NCBI GenBank assembly: GCA_023250755.1
Contig: JAHFAC010000052.1
Coordinates: 1 to 9,149 of the forward strand
DNA: 9,149 nucleotides
Source: Bacteriovoracaceae bacterium
GTDB lineage: Bacteria > Bdellovibrionota > UBA1018
Direction: 5' to 3'
A model generated the notes under the pieces. That model was not told where the DNA came from, did not search any database, and saw only the letters and a list, made by a program, of their open reading frames with translations. Made by a program: the position numbers and the translations under genes. Of this stretch, positions 7,111 to 9,149 are shown piece after piece (within the stretch, counting starts at the first letter, position 1; each line of letters starts with the position of its first letter).

Positions 7111-8670
7111 AAGCGCGAGCACCTACGATCCTTGATTTAGTCCAAGGATTTCCTTCCGAAATAAATGCAGTTCTTCAAAAAATCGACCCCACCACTCCGA
7201 TTACCTCGATCACTTCGGACTCCCGTGAGGTCGTAGCTGGCTCTGTTTTTGTCGCTGTTCGTGGAACATCGCAAGATGGGCACGAGTTCATTCATGCGGT
7301 AGAGCAATCTGGTGCTGCTTTGATCGTCGGTGAAATCTCCCCCCCCTCATCTCGTTGCGCCCTATCTTCAAGTCATGGACTCCCGCTGGGCACTCGCCCG
7401 CATGGCCTCTCATTTTTATGGCAACCCTTCTTGTGGAATGCTCGTCGTCGGTGTCACCGGCACCAGCGGAAAGACGACGACTACCTACCTGATCGAATCG
7501 ATCTTAAAAGCAGCAGGACATCACGTGGGCGTTATCGGCACGGTAAATATGCGCCACGGCGAAAAAATCATTCCTTCTCAACTAACCACGCCCGGCTCCG
7601 TCGAACTTCAAAGAGTGCTTGCACAAATGAAGACCGAAGGCTGTACCGCCGTCGTTATGGAAGTCTCATCACACGCACTGAAACAGCATCGCACGGCTTG
7701 TATTGCCTTTGACGGCGTTGTTTTTACCAATCTGTCGCCTGAGCATCTCGATTTTCACGCTGACATGGAGGATTATTTTCAAGCTAAAGCGCTGCTCTTT
7801 AAAGAAGGAGTCCAGTTCGCTCTCGCATCTGGAAAACACCCTGTCGCCGCGATCAACACCGATATCCCGTACGGACAGCGACTCTTAAGTGAACTTCACG
7901 CAAGTCCAACTCGAGGATTTCGCATTGCTGACTTTGGACACGCTCCGATTGCTCAGGTTTCAGGCCAGAACCTCAAAAGCGATCTCTTCGGAATTCAGGG
8001 TAAAATAGAAAGAATTTCTATCCACTCCCCGCTCATGGGCCAATTTAATGCCTCAAACATTTTGGCTGCTGTTGCTGTGACGCAAGGACTAGGCATCTCG
8101 GATTCAGCCATTTCAGCAGGAATTGCAGATCTCTCTCTCGTCCCCGGCCGTCTGGAACGCGTCCCCAATACCCACGGCATCCACGTGCTGGTCGATTACG
8201 CCCATAAACCCGATGCGCTAGAAAACGTGCTTCGAACTTTGCGCGAAATCCAAGACGGTCATCGCCTCATCACGGTATTTGGCTGTGGCGGCGACCGCGA
8301 TCGCAAAAAACGTCCGGTCATGGGCCGCCTTGGCGTGGAATTCTCTAACCACACTTTTGTGACCTCTGACAATCCTCGCTCTGAAAATCCAAACTCCATC
8401 ATCCAAGAAATTTTGCAGGGTATCCCTTTGCAGGATCTTCAAGACAAGAAAAATTTTACTGTCGAGCCAAACCGCGAAAAAGCGATTACCGCTGCCCTTC
8501 ATATGGCGCAACCGGGCGACCTTGTTTTAATCGCCGGCAAGGGCCACGAAGACTATCAAATCATCGCCGACCCCGATCATCCGGGAAAGACCAAGAAAAT
8601 TCACTTTGATGATCGCGAGATTGCCATAAAGGCAATGGCTACTTACTCTGAACCTCAGAAGTCCGAGTAA
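7107..8670 (+). CDS. murE: UDP-MurNAc-L-Ala-D-Glu:meso-diaminopimelate ligase MurE, interrupted by a frameshift
   Basis: Adds meso-diaminopimelate to the UDP-MurNAc dipeptide with ATP in the cytoplasm. The N-terminal domain is read from the ATG at 7107, which overlaps the ftsI stop: ITSDSREVVAGSVFVAVRGT and DGHEFI are typical. After residue 79 that frame loses similarity, and the rest of MurE continues in the +1 frame to TAA at 8670. The join lies in a run of eight C (7339-7346); removing one C gives a continuous 520-residue protein. In that numbering: P-loop GTSGKTT (118-124), K227 in YFQAKALLF as the expected carbamylated lysine, DYAHKP (363-368), the DNPR motif at 421-424 that marks diaminopimelate enzymes, and GKGHE (477-481). 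The downstream part alone is open from a GTG at 7330 (446 residues), but would lack the UDP-binding domain. As murE is essential, a base error in the run or a real slip is more likely than a dead gene. Confidence 0.9.
7339..7346 (+). other. Run of eight C at the murE frame change
   Basis: The sequence reads TCT, eight C, then TCATCTCG. Seven C would join the two murE parts as Glu-Ile-Ser-Pro-Pro-His-Leu-Val-Ala without any other change. The run therefore marks a homopolymer miscount, a slip-prone site used in transcription or translation, or a length-variable tract. Confidence 0.85.
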
Positions 8671-8714
8671 CACTTAAGGTGCCTCGGCAAGGGGAAGTTT
8701 GAGCCCATAGCCCA

Positions 8715-8738
8715 GTCAAGTGCGTTTCCTCTCTTGAC
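8715..8738 (+). repeat. Inverted repeat overlapping the mraY -35 element
   Basis: GTCAAG (8715-8720) and CTTGAC (8733-8738) are perfect reverse complements with a 12-nt spacer and an 18-nt centre-to-centre distance. The right half covers most of the TTGACA -35 hexamer, so a dimeric protein binding both halves would block it. Six-base arms can arise by chance. Confidence 0.35.
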
Positions 8739-8763
8739 ACAGCATTTCGAAAATCTGTAGCAT
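8734..8763 (+). promoter_or_regulatory. Candidate promoter for mraY
   Basis: A perfect -35, TTGACA (8734-8739), is followed after 18 nt by TAGCAT (8758-8763), a 4 of 6 match to the -10 consensus. It lies in the 99-nt gap between murE and mraY, the longest gap on the plus strand. Initiation about 7 nt after the -10 would fall at or next to the mraY ATG (8770), giving a leaderless or almost leaderless message. This fits the lack of a Shine-Dalgarno there. Confidence 0.45.
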
Positions 8764-8769
8764 CCCAAC

Positions 8770-9149
8770 ATGCTCTTTCACCTCCTCTATCCACTTCATG
8801 TAAAGCATGCTGCGCTCAACGTATTCAAGTACATCACATTTCGGACCTTTGGGGCTTCAATCACCGCTCTTTTACTCAGCCTTTTCATAGGACCGGTTTT
8901 TATCCGATTTCTACAGAAAAAACAGATCGGCCAAGCCATTCGCGAAGATGGCCCTAAATCTCATTTTTCTAAAAAAGGCACGCCCACTATGGGAGGAGGG
9001 CTGATTTTGATCGCAATTACCCTCCCCACCTTACTCTGGGCTGACCTAGCCAATAAGAATATCTGGATCGTCCTGGTCACCACGCTTCTCCTCGGGGGGG
9101 TTGGGTTTTTGGATGACTACCGAAAGGTTATTCGAAAAAATGCAAAAGG
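8770..9149 (+). CDS. mraY: Phospho-MurNAc-pentapeptide transferase MraY, 5' part only
   Basis: Integral membrane enzyme that transfers phospho-MurNAc-pentapeptide from UDP to undecaprenyl phosphate, making lipid I. The first 126 residues are present and the gene runs off the right edge. The start MLFHLLYPL and [11 protein letters not shown] (19-29) are typical of MraY, followed by a membrane helix (about 27-46), the cytoplasmic signature [20 protein letters not shown] (58-77), a helix (about 78-92), and another leading to GFLDDYRK (112-119). D115 and D116 fall at the same numbers as the catalytic aspartates of E. coli MraY. An in-frame TAG at 8758-8760 with no other start codon after it fixes the ATG at 8770. 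No ribosome-binding site is visible. Compared with the usual murE-murF-mraY order, murF is missing just upstream. Confidence 0.95.
   Translation, partial: MLFHLLYPLHVKHAALNVFKYITFRTFGASITALLLSLFIGPVFIRFLQKKQIGQAIREDGPKSHFSKKGTPTMGGGLILIAITLPTLLWADLANKNIWIVLVTTLLLGGVGFLDDYRKVIRKNAK

Noticed and set aside
7330..8670. A complete 446-residue MurE starting at GTG 7330
   Set aside because: It would lack the N-terminal UDP-binding domain, which is clearly encoded in the adjoining frame from 7107. The frame change at the C run explains both pieces better.
7107..8670. murE as a decayed pseudogene
   Set aside because: Apart from the single frame change at a homopolymer, all catalytic motifs are intact and no other stop or shift is present, which does not look like decay of an essential gene.
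8672..8700. Possible terminator hairpin just after murE (TGCC/GGCA with outer ACTT/AAGT)
   Set aside because: The stems are only 4 bp each, separated by mismatches, and no T-run follows. It is too weak to call.

Overview
This window is the head of a division and cell-wall (dcw) gene cluster from a diderm (Gram-negative) bacterium. The evidence is a monofunctional glycosyltransferase of the MtgA type, a MurE with the DNPR motif typical of meso-diaminopimelate-adding enzymes, MreB, and the order rsmH-ftsL-ftsI-murE-mraY. An FtsI ending in a PASTA domain, a missing murF and the unusual genes placed before rsmH suggest a deltaproteobacterial or Bdellovibrionota-like lineage. That placement is inference and no species can be named. 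Base composition looks close to balanced and uniform by eye, with no sign of recent transfer, mobile elements, RNA genes or CRISPR.

Layout. Minus strand, left edge: the 5' end of mreB (cut by the window edge), preceded in transcription order by a short-form AMP nucleosidase gene only 21 nt away, so the two are probably co-transcribed. An 84-nt divergent intergenic region (1052-1135) follows. From there to 8670 everything is on the plus strand with junctions of 4 nt, 9 nt, a 4-nt overlap, 33 nt, a 4-nt overlap and a 4-nt overlap, so it looks like one operon: mtgA, a membrane-anchored penicillin-binding transpeptidase, a class II aldolase-like protein, rsmH, ftsL, ftsI, murE. After a 99-nt gap with a candidate promoter, mraY starts and runs off the right edge.

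Function. MreB, the MtgA/transpeptidase pair, FtsL/FtsI, MurE and MraY all serve peptidoglycan synthesis for elongation or septation. MurE adds diaminopimelate to the UDP-MurNAc precursor and MraY moves the finished precursor to its lipid carrier. MtgA polymerises glycan, and the two transpeptidases cross-link it. RsmH is the usual 16S rRNA methyltransferase passenger of dcw clusters. The aldolase-like protein is the clear outsider and has lost residues expected at the family's active site.

Main points for a second look: (1) murE is broken by a one-base frame change at a run of eight C (7339-7346), which is either a homopolymer error or a real slip site; (2) the aldolase homolog sits where mraZ often is and has Asn in place of a zinc-binding His; (3) a glycosyltransferase gene and a transpeptidase gene sit side by side like a class A penicillin-binding protein split in two; (4) a perfect 8-bp hairpin overlaps the rsmH stop codon; (5) mraY has no Shine-Dalgarno, an in-frame stop just upstream and a promoter-like sequence placed for a leaderless message; (6) murF is absent between murE and mraY.
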